Source: Actinokineospora terrae
GTDB taxonomy: Bacteria > Actinomycetota > Actinomycetes > Mycobacteriales > Pseudonocardiaceae
Assembly: GCF_900111175.1 (NCBI RefSeq)
Contig: NZ_FOGI01000004.1
Location: 496,001-560,000 of the forward strand
Reading direction: 5' to 3'
Length of the DNA stretch: 64,000 nucleotides
Positions 50,168 to 59,125 of this stretch are shown here, one piece after another (within the stretch, counting starts at the first letter, position 1; each line of letters opens with the position of its first letter). The translations under genes and the position numbers were made by a program. The notes beneath the pieces were generated by a model. That model did no database searches, was not told the origin of the DNA, and saw only the letters and a list, made by a program, of their open reading frames with translations.

Positions 50168-51505
50168 ATGAATCGCAAGTTCACCGCTGCCGCACTGGCA
50201 GCACTCACGGCGGCAGGCCTGTCCACGGCCATCGCCATGACCCCGGCGGCGACCGCGGGCCAGGCCGCCCCCGCTGTCACCGCCGCCGACTCGACCTCGC
50301 CCGAGGTCCTCAGCGCCATGTCCCGGGACCTGAAGATCACCACGGAGCAGGCCAAGCAGCGCCTGAACCGCGAGTACAAGGCGACCAAGACCGAGAGCGC
50401 CCTGCGCGGCACCCTCGGCGCGAACTTCGGCGGTGCCTGGCTGGACGCGGGCGCCACCACGCTGACCGTCGCGGTCACCGACGCCGCCAAGGCGGACCAG
50501 GTGCGCGGCCTCGGCGCGGTGCCGAAGGTCGTCAGCCGCAGCCAGGCGCAGTTGGACTCGGCCAAGTCCCGGCTCGACGACAACGCGCGCAAGGTGCCCA
50601 AGTCCGTCCCGGGCTGGTACGTCGACGTGACCACCAACGCGGTGGTCGTGCTGACCAAGGCGGGCGGACAGGACGCCGCCGCCGCGTGGGTCAAGGCCAG
50701 CGGCCTCGACACCGCCGCCGTGCGCTTCGAGACCTCGGCCGAGGAGCCACGGCCGTTCATCGACGTCATCGGTGGCAACGCCTACAGCTTCGGCGGCAGC
50801 CGCTGCTCGATCGGGTTCTCGGTCGAGGGCGGGTTCGTCACCGCGGGCCACTGCGGCACGGCGGGCACCCAGACCACCAACCCCAGCGGGTCGGTCGTCG
50901 CGTCGAGCTTCCCCGGCAACGACTACGGCTGGGTCCGCGTCGCCGCGGGCAACACCCCCCGGCCGCTGGTCAACCGCTACTCCGGCGGCCAGAACGTGGC
51001 CGTCGCGGGCAGCACCGAGGCCGCCGTCGGCGCGTCGGTCTGCCGCTCCGGCTCCACCACGGGCTGGCGCTGCGGCACCATCCAGCAGAAGAACTCCTCG
51101 GTGACCTACCCCCAGGGCACCGTGACCGGCCTGACCCGGACCAGCGCGTGCGCCGAGCCGGGCGACTCGGGCGGTTCGTGGCTGGCGGGCGACCAGGCGC
51201 AGGGCGTCACCTCCGGTGGCTCGGGCAACTGCAGCCAGGGCGGCACCTTCTACTTCCAGCCGGTCAACGAGATCCTGCAGGTCTACAGCCTGCGCCTGCT
51301 GACCCAGGGTGGTCCGAACCCGACCACCAACCCCACCACGACCACCTCCGGTAACCCCGGTGGCGGTACCTGGGCCGCTTACACCAACTACGCGGTTGGC
51401 GCGACTGTCACCTACGGCGGCGCCAGCTACCGGGCCATCCAGGGTCACTACTCCCTGCCTGGCTGGGAGCCGCCGAACGTGCCGTCGCTGTGGGCACGGT
51501 CCTGA
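50168..51505 (+). CDS. streptogrisin-like secreted S1 protease with carbohydrate-binding domain
   Basis: 445-residue pre-pro-protease of the alpha-lytic type. Signal peptide residues 1-34 (FTAAALAALTAAGLSTAIA...), an alpha-lytic prodomain (about 45-175), and the trypsin-like domain with H228 (VTAGHC), D252 (NDYGWVRV) and S334 (GDSGGS). Cys pairs fit streptogrisins. A Thr/Asn/Pro linker leads to a C-terminal CBM5/12-type domain (GGTWAAYTNYAVGATVTY...LPGWEPP). This layout is that of streptogrisin C, suggesting action on protein in chitin- or cell wall-rich material. ATG 50168 has GGAGAG upstream. Ends at a strong terminator. Confidence 0.94.
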   Translation: MNRKFTAAALAALTAAGLSTAIAMTPAATAGQAAPAVTAADSTSPEVLSAMSRDLKITTEQAKQRLNREYKATKTESALRGTLGANFGGAWLDAGATTLTVAVTDAAKADQVRGLGAVPKVVSRSQAQLDSAKSRLDDNARKVPKSVPGWYVDVTTNAVVVLTKAGGQDAAAAWVKASGLDTAAVRFETSAEEPRPFIDVIGGNAYSFGGSRCSIGFSVEGGFVTAGHCGTAGTQTTNPSGSVVASSFPGNDYGWVRVAAGNTPRPLVNRYSGGQNVAVAGSTEAAVGASVCRSGSTTGWRCGTIQQKNSSVTYPQGTVTGLTRTSACAEPGDSGGSWLAGDQAQGVTSGGSGNCSQGGTFYFQPVNEILQVYSLRLLTQGGPNPTTNPTTTTSGNPGGGTWAAYTNYAVGATVTYGGASYRAIQGHYSLPGWEPPNVPSLWARS

Positions 51506-51534
51506 CCCAGGACTGACGCGGTAACCCCCTGAGC

Positions 51535-51572
51535 GGGCCGCTCCCGACGAACGCAGGCGTCGGGAGCGGCCC
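51535..51572 (+). terminator. rho-independent terminator of S1 protease gene
   Basis: Perfect 15-bp stem GGGCCGCTCCCGACG (51535-51549) / complement 51558-51572, 8-base loop, followed by CACCTTTCATTTCC with a T-rich tract. Confidence 0.9.
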
Positions 51573-51603
51573 ACCTTTCATTTCCGGGCCTAGGCTTGGG
51601 CGC

Positions 51604-52425
51604 ATGGGACGGGTGACGGTGCGCAGGCCGGTGGTCCGGGTCGGTCCGGACGGGCGGCGGAGCAGGCCGGACGCGCTGGCGGCCGAGGAGCCGCTGGAGA
51701 TCCGGGTCGGCGGGCGGGCCCTGGCGGTCACCATGCGCACCCCGGGGCACGACGTGGAACTGGCGCACGGGTTCCTGCTGACCGAGGGGGTCATCGGGGA
51801 CCGGGCCGACATCGCGGTCGCCCGCTACTGCGACGGCGTCGACGACCAGGGGCGCAACACCTACAACGTGCTCGACATCGCCCTCGCCGACGGTGTCCCG
51901 CCGCCGGATGTAGGGGTGGAACGGAACTTCTACACGACCTCGTCCTGCGGGGTCTGCGGCAAGGCGGCGCTGGACGCGGTCCGGCTCAAGACGCGGTACT
52001 CCCCCGCCGCCGACCCGGTGCGGGTATCGGTGGACGTGCTGGCCGGGCTGCCGGACGTGCTGCGCGAGAAGCAGAAGGTGTTCGGCAGCACCGGGGGCCT
52101 GCACGCGGCCGGACTGTTCACCCCGGACGGTCGGGCACTGGTGGTCCGGGAGGACGTCGGGCGGCACAACGCGGTCGACAAGGTGCTGGGCTGGGCGCTG
52201 CAGCAGGGACTGGTGCCGCTCGCCGGGACGGTGCTGCTGGTGTCGGGGCGGGCGTCGTTCGAACTGGTGCAGAAGGCCGCGATGGCGGGCGTGCCGGTGC
52301 TGGCGGCGGTGTCGGCGCCGTCGTCGCTGGCGGTGGAACTGGCGGACGAGCAGGGGATGACGCTGGTCGGGTTCCTGCGCGGCGAGACGATGAACCTCTA
52401 CACCGGCGACACACGAGTCGAGTGA
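51604..52425 (+). CDS. fdhD: formate dehydrogenase accessory sulfurtransferase FdhD
   Basis: 273-residue sulfur carrier that delivers sulfur from IscS to the bis-MGD cofactor. The functional Cys pair is in [11 protein letters not shown], with the nearby GGLHAAGLF and [11 protein letters not shown] blocks. ATG 51604 lies a few bases after a TAGGCT (-10-like, 51591-51596), so the mRNA may be leaderless; no Shine-Dalgarno is seen. It is the expected partner of the FdhF/YdeP gene 5 kb upstream. A 12-bp tandem repeat begins just after its stop. Confidence 0.93.
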   Translation: MGRVTVRRPVVRVGPDGRRSRPDALAAEEPLEIRVGGRALAVTMRTPGHDVELAHGFLLTEGVIGDRADIAVARYCDGVDDQGRNTYNVLDIALADGVPPPDVGVERNFYTTSSCGVCGKAALDAVRLKTRYSPAADPVRVSVDVLAGLPDVLREKQKVFGSTGGLHAAGLFTPDGRALVVREDVGRHNAVDKVLGWALQQGLVPLAGTVLLVSGRASFELVQKAAMAGVPVLAAVSAPSSLAVELADEQGMTLVGFLRGETMNLYTGDTRVE

Positions 52426-52483
52426 CCTCGCCGCCGTCCGACACGCCCACCCTCGCCCGCTCGGCGCGCACGGTCGGCACAGA

Positions 52484-52579
52484 CCTCGCGACAGGCCTCG
52501 CGACGGGCCTCGCGACGGGCCTCGCGACGGGCCTCGCGACGGGCCTCGCGACGGGCCTCGCGACGGGCCTCGCGACGGG
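52484..52579. repeat. 12-bp tandem repeat, 8 units
   Basis: Unit CCTCGCGACGGG repeated head to tail: eight units from 52484 to 52579, the first with one change, and a partial ninth. Being a multiple of three, any frame gives a 4-residue repeat (TGLA forward). No convincing gene runs through it, so it is best read as an intergenic minisatellite. Confidence 0.92.
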
Positions 52580-52800
52580 CCTCGACTGCCGTGCCGGCGT
52601 CGATCCATCCACATGCCCCCGAACCATCCACAGCCCTTCCGCGCTCCCTATTGACAAACCACCGGGTTCGATAGGTTCAGAGATGGGCCCCCGGGCCCCG
52701 GGAGGGAGGGCCCCGGGAGCGGAGTTGATCATGGTGGGCGGCGGCCGCCGGGGTGTAGGGAGCGGGGTGGTGGGCGTGACTCCGGCCGTACTCCGATCGA

Positions 52801-52917
52801 TTGACCGCCGACGAGGTGGTGTCCAGGGCGCGGGCCAGTTTCCACGCGAGGTTCGGGCTGGCAGTGCAGGGTGTGGCGGTCGGGGGCGGGTCGCTGACCT
52901 GCGTGTCTGGGGGGTGA
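52801..52917 (+). pseudogene. possible coding remnant, 38 codons
   Basis: A frame from TTG 52801 to TGA 52917 reads LTADEVVSRARASFHARFGL and has about 89 percent GC in third positions, as real genes here do. The frame extends a few codons left to a TGA but shows no ribosome site. It may be the end of a decayed gene; it may also be chance in a GC-rich stretch. No family recognised. Confidence 0.25.
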
Positions 52918-53080
52918 TGTCGGCAACATCGCGCGACCCGCTCGGCTGGTCGGGGGGTCATTTTCGGGGGGTGCGCACAGTCTGTGTCTGAACCGAGAAA
53001 CGTCGGCGGCGCCGGACACGATTGAGTGGGGTGACGAACCCGGGCGCGGCTGGGGTCCGTCAAAGGTTCGGGGAGGGACC

Positions 53081-53965
53081 ATGGCGGGATTCGGGTCGGT
53101 GCGGGTGAGCAGGCGGACGCTGCTCGTCGCGGGGGCCGCTGCTGCCACGACCGGGGGGATCGCGCTCGGGGCGGCGACCGGTGCGTTGCCGGTGCTCACC
53201 GCGCTCGCCGAGGCCGTCGGTGGGGTCGACCCGGTGATCCGGACCGAGCGGGTGCGGTCGACGGCGCGGGGGACCGATGTCGACCTGGTCACCATGCTGC
53301 CCACGGAACTGCCCGCGCGGAACCTGCCCGTCTGCCTGTTCCTGCACGGCCTGCGCGGCAACGCCCGCCGCGCCGCCCCCACCGGGCTGGCCCGCACGCT
53401 GGCCAAGCGCGTCGCCGACGGCACGCTGCCGCCGTTCGCCTTCGTCGCCATCGACGGCGGCGACAACTACTGGCACGAGAACCACGTCGGCGACAACTCC
53501 ATGGCCATGCTGCTCGACGAGATCCCCCGCTGGCTGGCCCAGCGCGGCCTCTCGACCGACCCGTTCGCCTGCGCGGGCGTCTCCATGGGCGGCTTCGGCG
53601 CCCTGCTCTACGCCCGCCGCCGCGCCGAACTGGGCAGGCCGCTCAACGCCGTGGCCGCCATCTCCCCCGGTCTGCTGATGTCCTGGCGCGAGATGAGCAC
53701 CCGCCGCGCCTTCAAGAACAACACCGAGTGGACCGCGCTCGACCCGCTGCGCAACATCGACAAGCTCGGCCGCACCCCGGTCGGCATCTGGTGCGGCACC
53801 GAGGACCACTTCATCGAGGGCACCCGCAAGTTCATCCGCCTGGCCAAGCCCGAGGTCGCCTACACCGGCCCCGGCGGCCACGGCGACTCCTTCTACCGCG
53901 GCGTGGTCCCCTCGGTGCTCGACTTCCTCGGCAAGCACGCCCCCAACGCCGCCGCCCAGGGGTAA
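53081..53965 (+). CDS. Tat-exported alpha/beta hydrolase (esterase D/antigen 85-like fold)
   Basis: 294 residues. Twin-arginine signal SRRTLLVAGAAAATTGGIA; oxyanion-side motif LFLHGLRGNA; nucleophile S168 in CAGVSMGGFGALL; His probably in TGPGGHGDSFY and Asp in WCGTEDHF. It resembles the putative-esterase family that includes mycolyltransferases, but substrate is unknown. ATG 53081 follows GGGGAGGGACC. The last 73 bp overlap the end of the convergent flavoprotein gene. Confidence 0.88.
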   Translation: MAGFGSVRVSRRTLLVAGAAAATTGGIALGAATGALPVLTALAEAVGGVDPVIRTERVRSTARGTDVDLVTMLPTELPARNLPVCLFLHGLRGNARRAAPTGLARTLAKRVADGTLPPFAFVAIDGGDNYWHENHVGDNSMAMLLDEIPRWLAQRGLSTDPFACAGVSMGGFGALLYARRRAELGRPLNAVAAISPGLLMSWREMSTRRAFKNNTEWTALDPLRNIDKLGRTPVGIWCGTEDHFIEGTRKFIRLAKPEVAYTGPGGHGDSFYRGVVPSVLDFLGKHAPNAAAQG

Positions 53966-54429
53966 TCGGCGGGCGTCCGGGGCGCGTGCGGCTCGTTGAG
54001 CAGAACAGTGACACCCGATTCCCGCAGCTCAGCCACGCTCCGGTGGAACACCCGGTTCCCGGCCAGCGCCGAGTTCACGTACGGCATGGCCACGATGGGC
54101 ACGCCGAGGCCGGTGAGTTCGGCGAGCTGGATCAGGACGTAGGTGTCCGCGATCCCGGCGGCCCACTTGTTGATCGTGTTGTAGGTCGCGGGGGCGACCA
54201 CCACGGCGTCGGCCTGGGGAAGTGCCTGCTGCCGTGGCCCCTGGTGCGTGGTGCGGACCGGGTGCCCCGTGCGGCGTTCGAGATCGTCGAGGTCGAGGAA
54301 GTGCTCAACGGCGGACGGGGTGGCCAGGCACCAGACGTCCCACTCGGGCAATGCCAGGTCGACCATGGCGGCAACGCTCTTGGCCGGACCGGCACCGCAG
54401 ACCACCAGGTAGAGAACCGGCTTGCTCAC
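53893..54429 (-). CDS. flavoprotein of the HFCD (Dfp/LanD-like) family
   Basis: 178-residue FMN-binding protein of the family that includes phosphopantothenoylcysteine decarboxylase and the lantibiotic decarboxylases. N-terminal VLYLVVCGAGPAKS, the flavin region VVVAPATYNTINKWAAGIADT, and VPIVAMPYVNSALAGN are visible. Coupled to the XRE regulator by a GTGA overlap, and its C-terminus overlaps the esterase gene antisense by 73 bp. Such flavoproteins next to XRE regulators recur in actinobacteria; their function is not known to me. No precursor peptide gene typical of cysteine decarboxylation is seen. Confidence 0.88.
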   Translation of the reverse strand: MSKPVLYLVVCGAGPAKSVAAMVDLALPEWDVWCLATPSAVEHFLDLDDLERRTGHPVRTTHQGPRQQALPQADAVVVAPATYNTINKWAAGIADTYVLIQLAELTGLGVPIVAMPYVNSALAGNRVFHRSVAELRESGVTVLLNEPHAPRTPADYPWAAALGACLPRKSSTEGTTPR

Positions 54430-55601
54430 GCGGCGACCCCCGCGCGCTCAGCGATCCCGGCGACAAGACCGGCTGGCGCACCCGTGGTGTGGCGCAACAA
54501 CGTGCGAACCAGACCATGCGCGACCGGCCGACACCTGACCTCCTCCGGTGCGACCCGCTCAGCCTGGGCGAGCACGTGCGCGGCCCTGTGGTGCTCGGCG
54601 ACGGCGATGTGGGCCTCGGTGAGGTCGAGCAGGAGGTTCGCCTTCCGCTCGGGAGTGAGGCCAGTGGGATCGATGGTCCTGGCAGTCTCGATGGCCTTCC
54701 CGGGCTCCCCCAGCCTGACCAGCGCGGCGACGCGGTGCACGCGCACATTGGCCACCCCGAAACAGGTCTGGTGGTCGGCGAAGTGCGGCTCGAACCGACC
54801 CGCCACCGCGGACGCCTGCTCGTGCATCTCCCCTGCGAACCCCGCGTCGCCCAGATCAGCCGCGGTGATCGAGGCGGCGAGGAACAACATCCCGTACACC
54901 GCCAGCAAATCCGCCTCGTCCGCCACGACCTGCCCGCGCACCCGATCCGCCACCCCCGTCAGCACCGCGACAGCCTGCTGCGTCCGCCCCATCGCCCGCG
55001 CCACACTCCTGGTCGCCCTCGCCAGTGACCAGGGATCGTCAACCCCCTGCGCGGCGTGCATGGCCCGGTCGGCGGCGAGCCACGCGAGATCGGTGGAGTC
55101 GAACTTCACCAGCACCGACGAGGCCAGCCGGTAGGTCGACACCTTCACCCGGTGCGCTGACAACTGGTCCGGCGCAGCCACGACCGCACGCCGCGCGTCG
55201 GCCATCAAGCTGGGCAGGTGGCGGGCCACAACGGTGAAACGCGAGGACAACCAGGCGTGGTCGAGGTAGGTCGCCTGACGCGTCACCGCGGCCAAGTCGA
55301 CTGGGCGATCGTCATCGACGTACTGGCCGAGAGCGGCGCGGATCGCGGCGACCTCGGTGGGATCGACGCACTGCTGCGCGCGGTCGGCTGCGCGGCGATC
55401 GGTGAGGACACCCGGCTCGATCCCCAGGACCTCCGCGACGCGCTCGATCAGGGGAAGGCGTTCGAGTGCCCGCTCACCGGACTCGACCTTGTCGAGCCAG
55501 GAGGTGGACCGGCCGACGAGGTCGGCGAACTGCTTGCGGCCGAGCCGCCTGCGATCGCGCCAGTACCGCACCCGCGCACCGACCTCGAACGAGTCCTCCA
55601 C
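54426..55601 (-). CDS. XRE-type regulator with long helical C-terminal domain
   Basis: 391-residue regulator. HTH at residues 8-65 (VRYWRDRRRLGRKQFADLV, SWLDKVESGERAL); the remaining 320 residues are helical and Ala-rich, resembling TPR-like sensors of actinobacterial XRE regulators. Start GTG 55601. It heads a two-gene unit with the flavoprotein gene and is divergent from a small gene at 55722; an inverted repeat lies in the 120-bp space between. Confidence 0.85.
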   Translation of the reverse strand: MEDSFEVGARVRYWRDRRRLGRKQFADLVGRSTSWLDKVESGERALERLPLIERVAEVLGIEPGVLTDRRAADRAQQCVDPTEVAAIRAALGQYVDDDRPVDLAAVTRQATYLDHAWLSSRFTVVARHLPSLMADARRAVVAAPDQLSAHRVKVSTYRLASSVLVKFDSTDLAWLAADRAMHAAQGVDDPWSLARATRSVARAMGRTQQAVAVLTGVADRVRGQVVADEADLLAVYGMLFLAASITAADLGDAGFAGEMHEQASAVAGRFEPHFADHQTCFGVANVRVHRVAALVRLGEPGKAIETARTIDPTGLTPERKANLLLDLTEAHIAVAEHHRAAHVLAQAERVAPEEVRCRPVAHGLVRTLLRHTTGAPAGLVAGIAERAGVAA

Positions 55602-55649
55602 GCCCCAAGACTAACCGCCACCAGGTCACACATTTTGTCCGAACCATCA

Positions 55650-55674
55650 CCGTCAGTCGCCACTAGCGTGACGG
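55650..55674. promoter_or_regulatory. inverted repeat in divergent promoter (candidate operator)
   Basis: CCGTCA (55650-55655) and TGACGG (55669-55674) separated by 13 bases, with TAGCGT inside (55664-55669). It lies between the XRE regulator and the 78-aa gene and could be the regulator's site; no direct proof. Confidence 0.4.
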
Positions 55675-55721
55675 CCGCACCCACGGCCGTGGGAATCGCA
55701 CGACGACGACGAAAGGTCACC

Positions 55722-55958
55722 ATGCACACGGCGCTAGACGTCAACACCTGGGCGATAGTCGGCCCAGGCTGCCGGATCACGCACGTGGTGAACAGCCACG
55801 AAGACGTCTCGCTGCACTTCGGCAGCGAGATGGACGATGCCGTCGAGTTCGTCCTGACCGAGGACGGTCTCGACCGGTTGGTGTCGGTCGCGGCCACGGC
55901 GTTGGCCGACTTGCGGGCTGCGAGGGTGCTCGCGGGCGTCGTCGGCCAGAAGTCCTGA
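55722..55958 (+). CDS. small acidic protein, 78 aa
   Basis: ATG 55722 has GAAAGG five bases upstream. The 78-residue product begins MHTALDVNTWAIVGPGCRI, then VVNSHEDVSLHFGSEMDDAVEFVLTEDG, and ends in a helix (LDRLVSVAATALADLRAA). Acidic, no signal. Divergent from the XRE-flavoprotein pair, so it is probably their regulated partner. Not recognised; in function it may resemble the small DUF397-type partners. Confidence 0.75.
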   Translation: MHTALDVNTWAIVGPGCRITHVVNSHEDVSLHFGSEMDDAVEFVLTEDGLDRLVSVAATALADLRAARVLAGVVGQKS

Positions 55959-56107
55959 CACCGCAGGCGGCAGACATGCCCCTGTGATCTACGGCCGGAG
56001 CGGAGGTTCACCCGGTCGAGGGCATGCGGGTGGAGTCGCCCGATGGGGGAATGGCTGAGGCCGCCTGCCCCGGGCGGGGAGGCGGCCTCAGTCTGCTTGC
56101 TGGGGTC

Positions 56108-57400
56108 TCAGGCCGACTTCTCGCGGCGTTCGCGGCGGGAGGGTTGGCGGGAGACGATGGTGGGGTTGACGTTCTCGCGGACGGTCTGCTCGGTGATGAC
56201 GACCTTGGCCACGTCGGTGCGGCTGGGGATGTCGTACATGACCGACTGGAGGACTTCCTCCATGATGGCGCGCAGGCCGCGGGCGCCGGTGCCGCGCAGG
56301 ATCGCCTGGTCGGCGACGGCCTCGAGGGCGGTGTCGGTGAACTCGAGTTCGACGCCGTCCATCTCGAAGAGCTTCTGGTACTGCTTGACCAGGGCGTTGC
56401 GCGGCTCGGTGAGGATCTGCACGAGCGAGCGCTTGTCGAGGTTGGTGACGCTGGCCAGCACCGGCAGGCGGCCGATGAACTCCGGGATCAGGCCGAACTT
56501 GATCAGGTCCTCCGGCATGGTGTCGGAGAAGACCTCGGCGGCGTCGATGTCGGCCTTGGAGCGGATCTCGGCGCCGAAGCCCAGGCCGCGCTTGCCGATG
56601 CGGTCCTGGATGATCTTCTCCAGGCCCGCGAACGCACCGGCCACGATGAACAGCACGTTCGTCGTGTCGATCTGGATGAACTCCTGGTGCGGGTGCTTGC
56701 GGCCGCCCTGCGGGGGCACGCTGGCGGTGGTGCCCTCGAGGATCTTGAGCAGGGCCTGCTGCACGCCCTCGCCGGAGACGTCGCGGGTGATCGACGGGTT
56801 CTCGCTCTTGCGGGCGATCTTGTCGACCTCGTCGATGTAGATGATGCCGGTCTCGGCGCGCTTGACGTCGTAGTCGGCGGCCTGGATCAGCTTGAGCAGG
56901 ATGTTCTCGACGTCCTCGCCGACGTAGCCCGCCTCGGTGAGGGCGGTGGCGTCGGCGATGGCGAACGGCACGTTGAGGAGCTTGGCGAGGGTCTGCGCGA
57001 GGTAGGTCTTGCCGCAGCCGGTCGGGCCCAACATGAGGATGTTGGACTTGGCCAGCTCGACGGTCTCCTCGCGGGACTCGCGGCCCTCTGGCCGGGCGCG
57101 GTCACCGGCCTGGATGCGCTTGTAGTGGTTGTAGACCGCCACGGCCAGCGAGCGCTTGGCGTCGTCCTGGCCGATGACGTACTGGTCGAGGAACTCGTGG
57201 ATCTCGGCGGGCTTGGGCAGCTCGTCGAGCTTCACGTCGCCCGCCTCCGCGAGCTCCTCCTCGATGATCTCGTTGCAGAGGTCGATGCACTCATCGCAGA
57301 TGTACACGCCTGGTCCGGCGATGAGCTTCTTCACCTGCTTCTGGCTCTTCCCGCAGAAAGAGCACTTGAGCAGGTCTCCGCCGTCACCGATACGTGCCAT
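56108..57400 (-). CDS. clpX: ATP-dependent Clp protease ATP-binding subunit ClpX
   Basis: 430-residue AAA+ unfoldase feeding ClpP1P2. N-terminal zinc domain CSFCGKSQ / CDECIDLC, Walker A GPTGCGKT, Walker [29 protein letters not shown] pore/sensor area, IGF-like loop in KRGLGFG, sensor II region [13 protein letters not shown] 57400 ([13 protein letters not shown]) chosen over the longer Arg-rich extension; AGAGGTC lies nine bases upstream. Separated from clpP2 by 308 bp with a hairpin, so it can be expressed on its own. Confidence 0.97.
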   Translation of the reverse strand: MARIGDGGDLLKCSFCGKSQKQVKKLIAGPGVYICDECIDLCNEIIEEELAEAGDVKLDELPKPAEIHEFLDQYVIGQDDAKRSLAVAVYNHYKRIQAGDRARPEGRESREETVELAKSNILMLGPTGCGKTYLAQTLAKLLNVPFAIADATALTEAGYVGEDVENILLKLIQAADYDVKRAETGIIYIDEVDKIARKSENPSITRDVSGEGVQQALLKILEGTTASVPPQGGRKHPHQEFIQIDTTNVLFIVAGAFAGLEKIIQDRIGKRGLGFGAEIRSKADIDAAEVFSDTMPEDLIKFGLIPEFIGRLPVLASVTNLDKRSLVQILTEPRNALVKQYQKLFEMDGVELEFTDTALEAVADQAILRGTGARGLRAIMEEVLQSVMYDIPSRTDVAKVVITEQTVRENVNPTIVSRQPSRRERREKSA

Positions 57401-57708
57401 GACCGCTGACCTCTGTCCCCTCCGGCGCGCCCGGGGCGGCACGCCTGGCTGTGTGTCCGGCTCGTCCGGTCCCGGTCACGCGCGGCACGAGGAGAACCGC
57501 GGCGTGACCGGGCCGGTCGCGACCGTTGCCCTCGACGGTACCCGCCCACCCCCGCCGAGCGGGAGAAGCAAGGACCGACGCGAGCCGATCTGCTGCACTG
57601 CGCATGTCGAGCAGGTGTCGAACCTTAGTCGACCACGGTAGGCCGCTGACGGCCCGCGTGTCGGGTCTTTTCGACCGCTCACCGCCTCAGGCGAGGGATT
57701 TCGCCCAC
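57401..57708. other. 308-bp gap between clpP2 and clpX
   Basis: No gene seen on either strand. It contains the hairpin at 57471-57512 and, further from clpX, sequence with GTCGAC/GTTCGAC half-sites (57610-57640), which may belong to the clpX promoter. No further element could be named. Confidence 0.6.
57471..57512 (-). terminator. hairpin in clpP2-clpX gap
   Basis: CCCGGTCACGC (57471-57481) / GCGTGACCGGG (57502-57512), extended inward by GCGG/CCGC (57482-57485 / 57497-57500) with one bulge. It could end the clpP1P2 transcript or fold in the clpX leader; no U-run is present. Confidence 0.5.
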
Positions 57709-58347
57709 TCAGCCCTGGGTGGAGAGCTTGCGGTAGGGCAGCACCTCGTCGATGATGCCGTACTCCTTGGCCTCGGCGGCGGTGAGGATCTTGTCGCGCT
57801 CGATGTCGCGGCGGACCTGGTCGACGTCCTTGCCGGTGTGCCTGGCCAGGGTGGTCTCCAGCGCGCCGCGGACCCGCTGGATCTCGGCGGCCTGGATCTC
57901 GAGGTCCGACACCTGGCCGTAGACGCCCTCGGTGGAGGGCTGGTGGATGAGCACGCGCACGTTGGGCAGCGCGAACCGCTTGCCCTTGGTGCCCGCGGCC
58001 AGCAGCACGGCGGCGGCGGAGGCGGCCTGGCCCAGGCAGAACGTCTGGATGTCGGGCCGGACGTACTGCATCGTGTCGTAGATGGCCATCAACGAGGTGA
58101 ACGAACCACCCGGGGAGTTGATGTACATGGTGATGTCGCGGTCGGGGTCGGTCGACTCCAGGTAGATCAGCTGCGCCATCACGTCGTTGGCGGAGGCGTC
58201 GTCGATCTGGACGCCGAGGAAGATGACCCGCTCCTCGAACAGCTTGTTGTACGGGTTGGACTCCTTGGGCCCGTAGCTCGTGCGCTCCACGAAGGACGGC
58301 AGCACGTAGCGGGACTGCGGGAGGTGCGGGACGTGGATCTCACTCAC
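57709..58347 (-). CDS. clpP2: Clp protease proteolytic subunit ClpP2
   Basis: 212-residue subunit of the mixed ClpP1P2 peptidase. Catalytic Ser in [12 protein letters not shown], His in LIHQPS, Asp in the [18 protein letters not shown] region. N-terminal extension of about 25 residues ([20 protein letters not shown]) marks it as the ClpP2 type. 36 bp downstream of clpP1 and co-transcribed with it. Confidence 0.96.
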   Translation of the reverse strand: MSEIHVPHLPQSRYVLPSFVERTSYGPKESNPYNKLFEERVIFLGVQIDDASANDVMAQLIYLESTDPDRDITMYINSPGGSFTSLMAIYDTMQYVRPDIQTFCLGQAASAAAVLLAAGTKGKRFALPNVRVLIHQPSTEGVYGQVSDLEIQAAEIQRVRGALETTLARHTGKDVDQVRRDIERDKILTAAEAKEYGIIDEVLPYRKLSTQG

Positions 58348-58383
58348 GAGGTGCTCCTGTTTTCTCTGCGTCCGCGGCCGGGA

Positions 58384-58989
58384 TCAGTTCGCCGAGCCCA
58401 CGCGGGCCGCGCGGCTCACCACGTGGTCGATGAAGCCGTACTCCTTGGCCTCCTCCGCGGTGAACCAGCGGTCGCGGTCCGCGTCGAGGGTGACCTTCTC
58501 CACCGTCTGGCCGGTCTGCTCCGCGGTGATCAGCGCCATCTCGTACTTCCACTTCGCGTACACCTGCGCGCGGATGGCGATGTCGGACGCGGTGCCGCCG
58601 ACGCCCGCCGAGGGCTGGTGCATCATGATCCGGGCGTGCGGGAGCGCGTAGCGCTTGCCCGGGGTGCCGGAGGCGAGCAGGAACTGGCCCATCGACGCCG
58701 CCAGGCCCATCCCCCAGGTGGCCACGTCCGGCTCGATCAGCTGCATGGTGTCGTAGATCGCCATGCCCGCGGTGACGGAGCCACCAGGGGAGTTGATGTA
58801 GAAGGTGATGTCGCGCTCGGGGTCTTCCGCGGCGAGCAGCAGCAGCTGCGCGGTGATGCGGTTGGCGATCTCGTCGTCGACCTCGGAACCGAGGAAGACG
58901 ATGCGCTCACGGAGCAGCCGCTCGTACACCGAGTCGTTCAGGGTTAGCCCCGCGGTGGACCGCATGTGGGGCGAGAGGTGCTGCGTCAC
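58384..58989 (-). CDS. clpP1: Clp protease proteolytic subunit ClpP1
   Basis: 201-residue partner of ClpP2. Catalytic Ser in [12 protein letters not shown], His in IMMHQPSAG, and the [18 protein letters not shown]-terminal block. First gene of the clpP1P2 operon; 136 bp from tig, where a ClgR-like site is seen. Confidence 0.96.
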   Translation of the reverse strand: MTQHLSPHMRSTAGLTLNDSVYERLLRERIVFLGSEVDDEIANRITAQLLLLAAEDPERDITFYINSPGGSVTAGMAIYDTMQLIEPDVATWGMGLAASMGQFLLASGTPGKRYALPHARIMMHQPSAGVGGTASDIAIRAQVYAKWKYEMALITAEQTGQTVEKVTLDADRDRWFTAEEAKEYGFIDHVVSRAARVGSAN

Positions 58990-59084
58990 GTCTGCCTGCC
59001 TTCTCCAAGTCTGCCTGGGTACAACTAGATCTCTAGACCGACAGTAACGAAGGCGGGCGGCGCCGACTTCCCGACACCGCCCAC

Positions 59085-59098
59085 TTTCGCTCAGAGCG
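59085..59098. promoter_or_regulatory. ClgR-like site upstream of clpP1 (candidate)
   Basis: TTTCGCTCAGAGCG fits the ClgR box remembered as GTTCGC-N5-GCG at eight of nine fixed positions. It stands about 100 bp before clpP1, a known ClgR target in Streptomyces, Corynebacterium and Mycobacterium. A single short match. Confidence 0.35.
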
Positions 59099-59125
59099 TC
59101 AAACCGACTTCAGCCTTCCGGGTGG

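Larger units (their letters stand above)
52426..53080. other. 655-bp gap without a confident gene
   Basis: After fdhD comes the 12-bp repeat (52484-52579), then a promoter-like TTGACA (52651-52656) with TAGGTT 15 bases on (52672-52677), then very GC-rich sequence at 52683-52725 with the direct repeat GGGCCCCGGGAG twice. A short TTG ORF at 52801-52917 has high third-position GC. No SD-led gene is seen before the esterase ATG at 53081. Confidence 0.6.

Noticed and set aside
52484..52579. CRISPR-like repeat
   Set aside because: Contiguous 12-bp units without spacers; a minisatellite.
52422..52991. Protein with TGLA repeats reading through the minisatellite
   Set aside because: Overlaps the fdhD stop, no ribosome site, and no coding signature outside the repeat.
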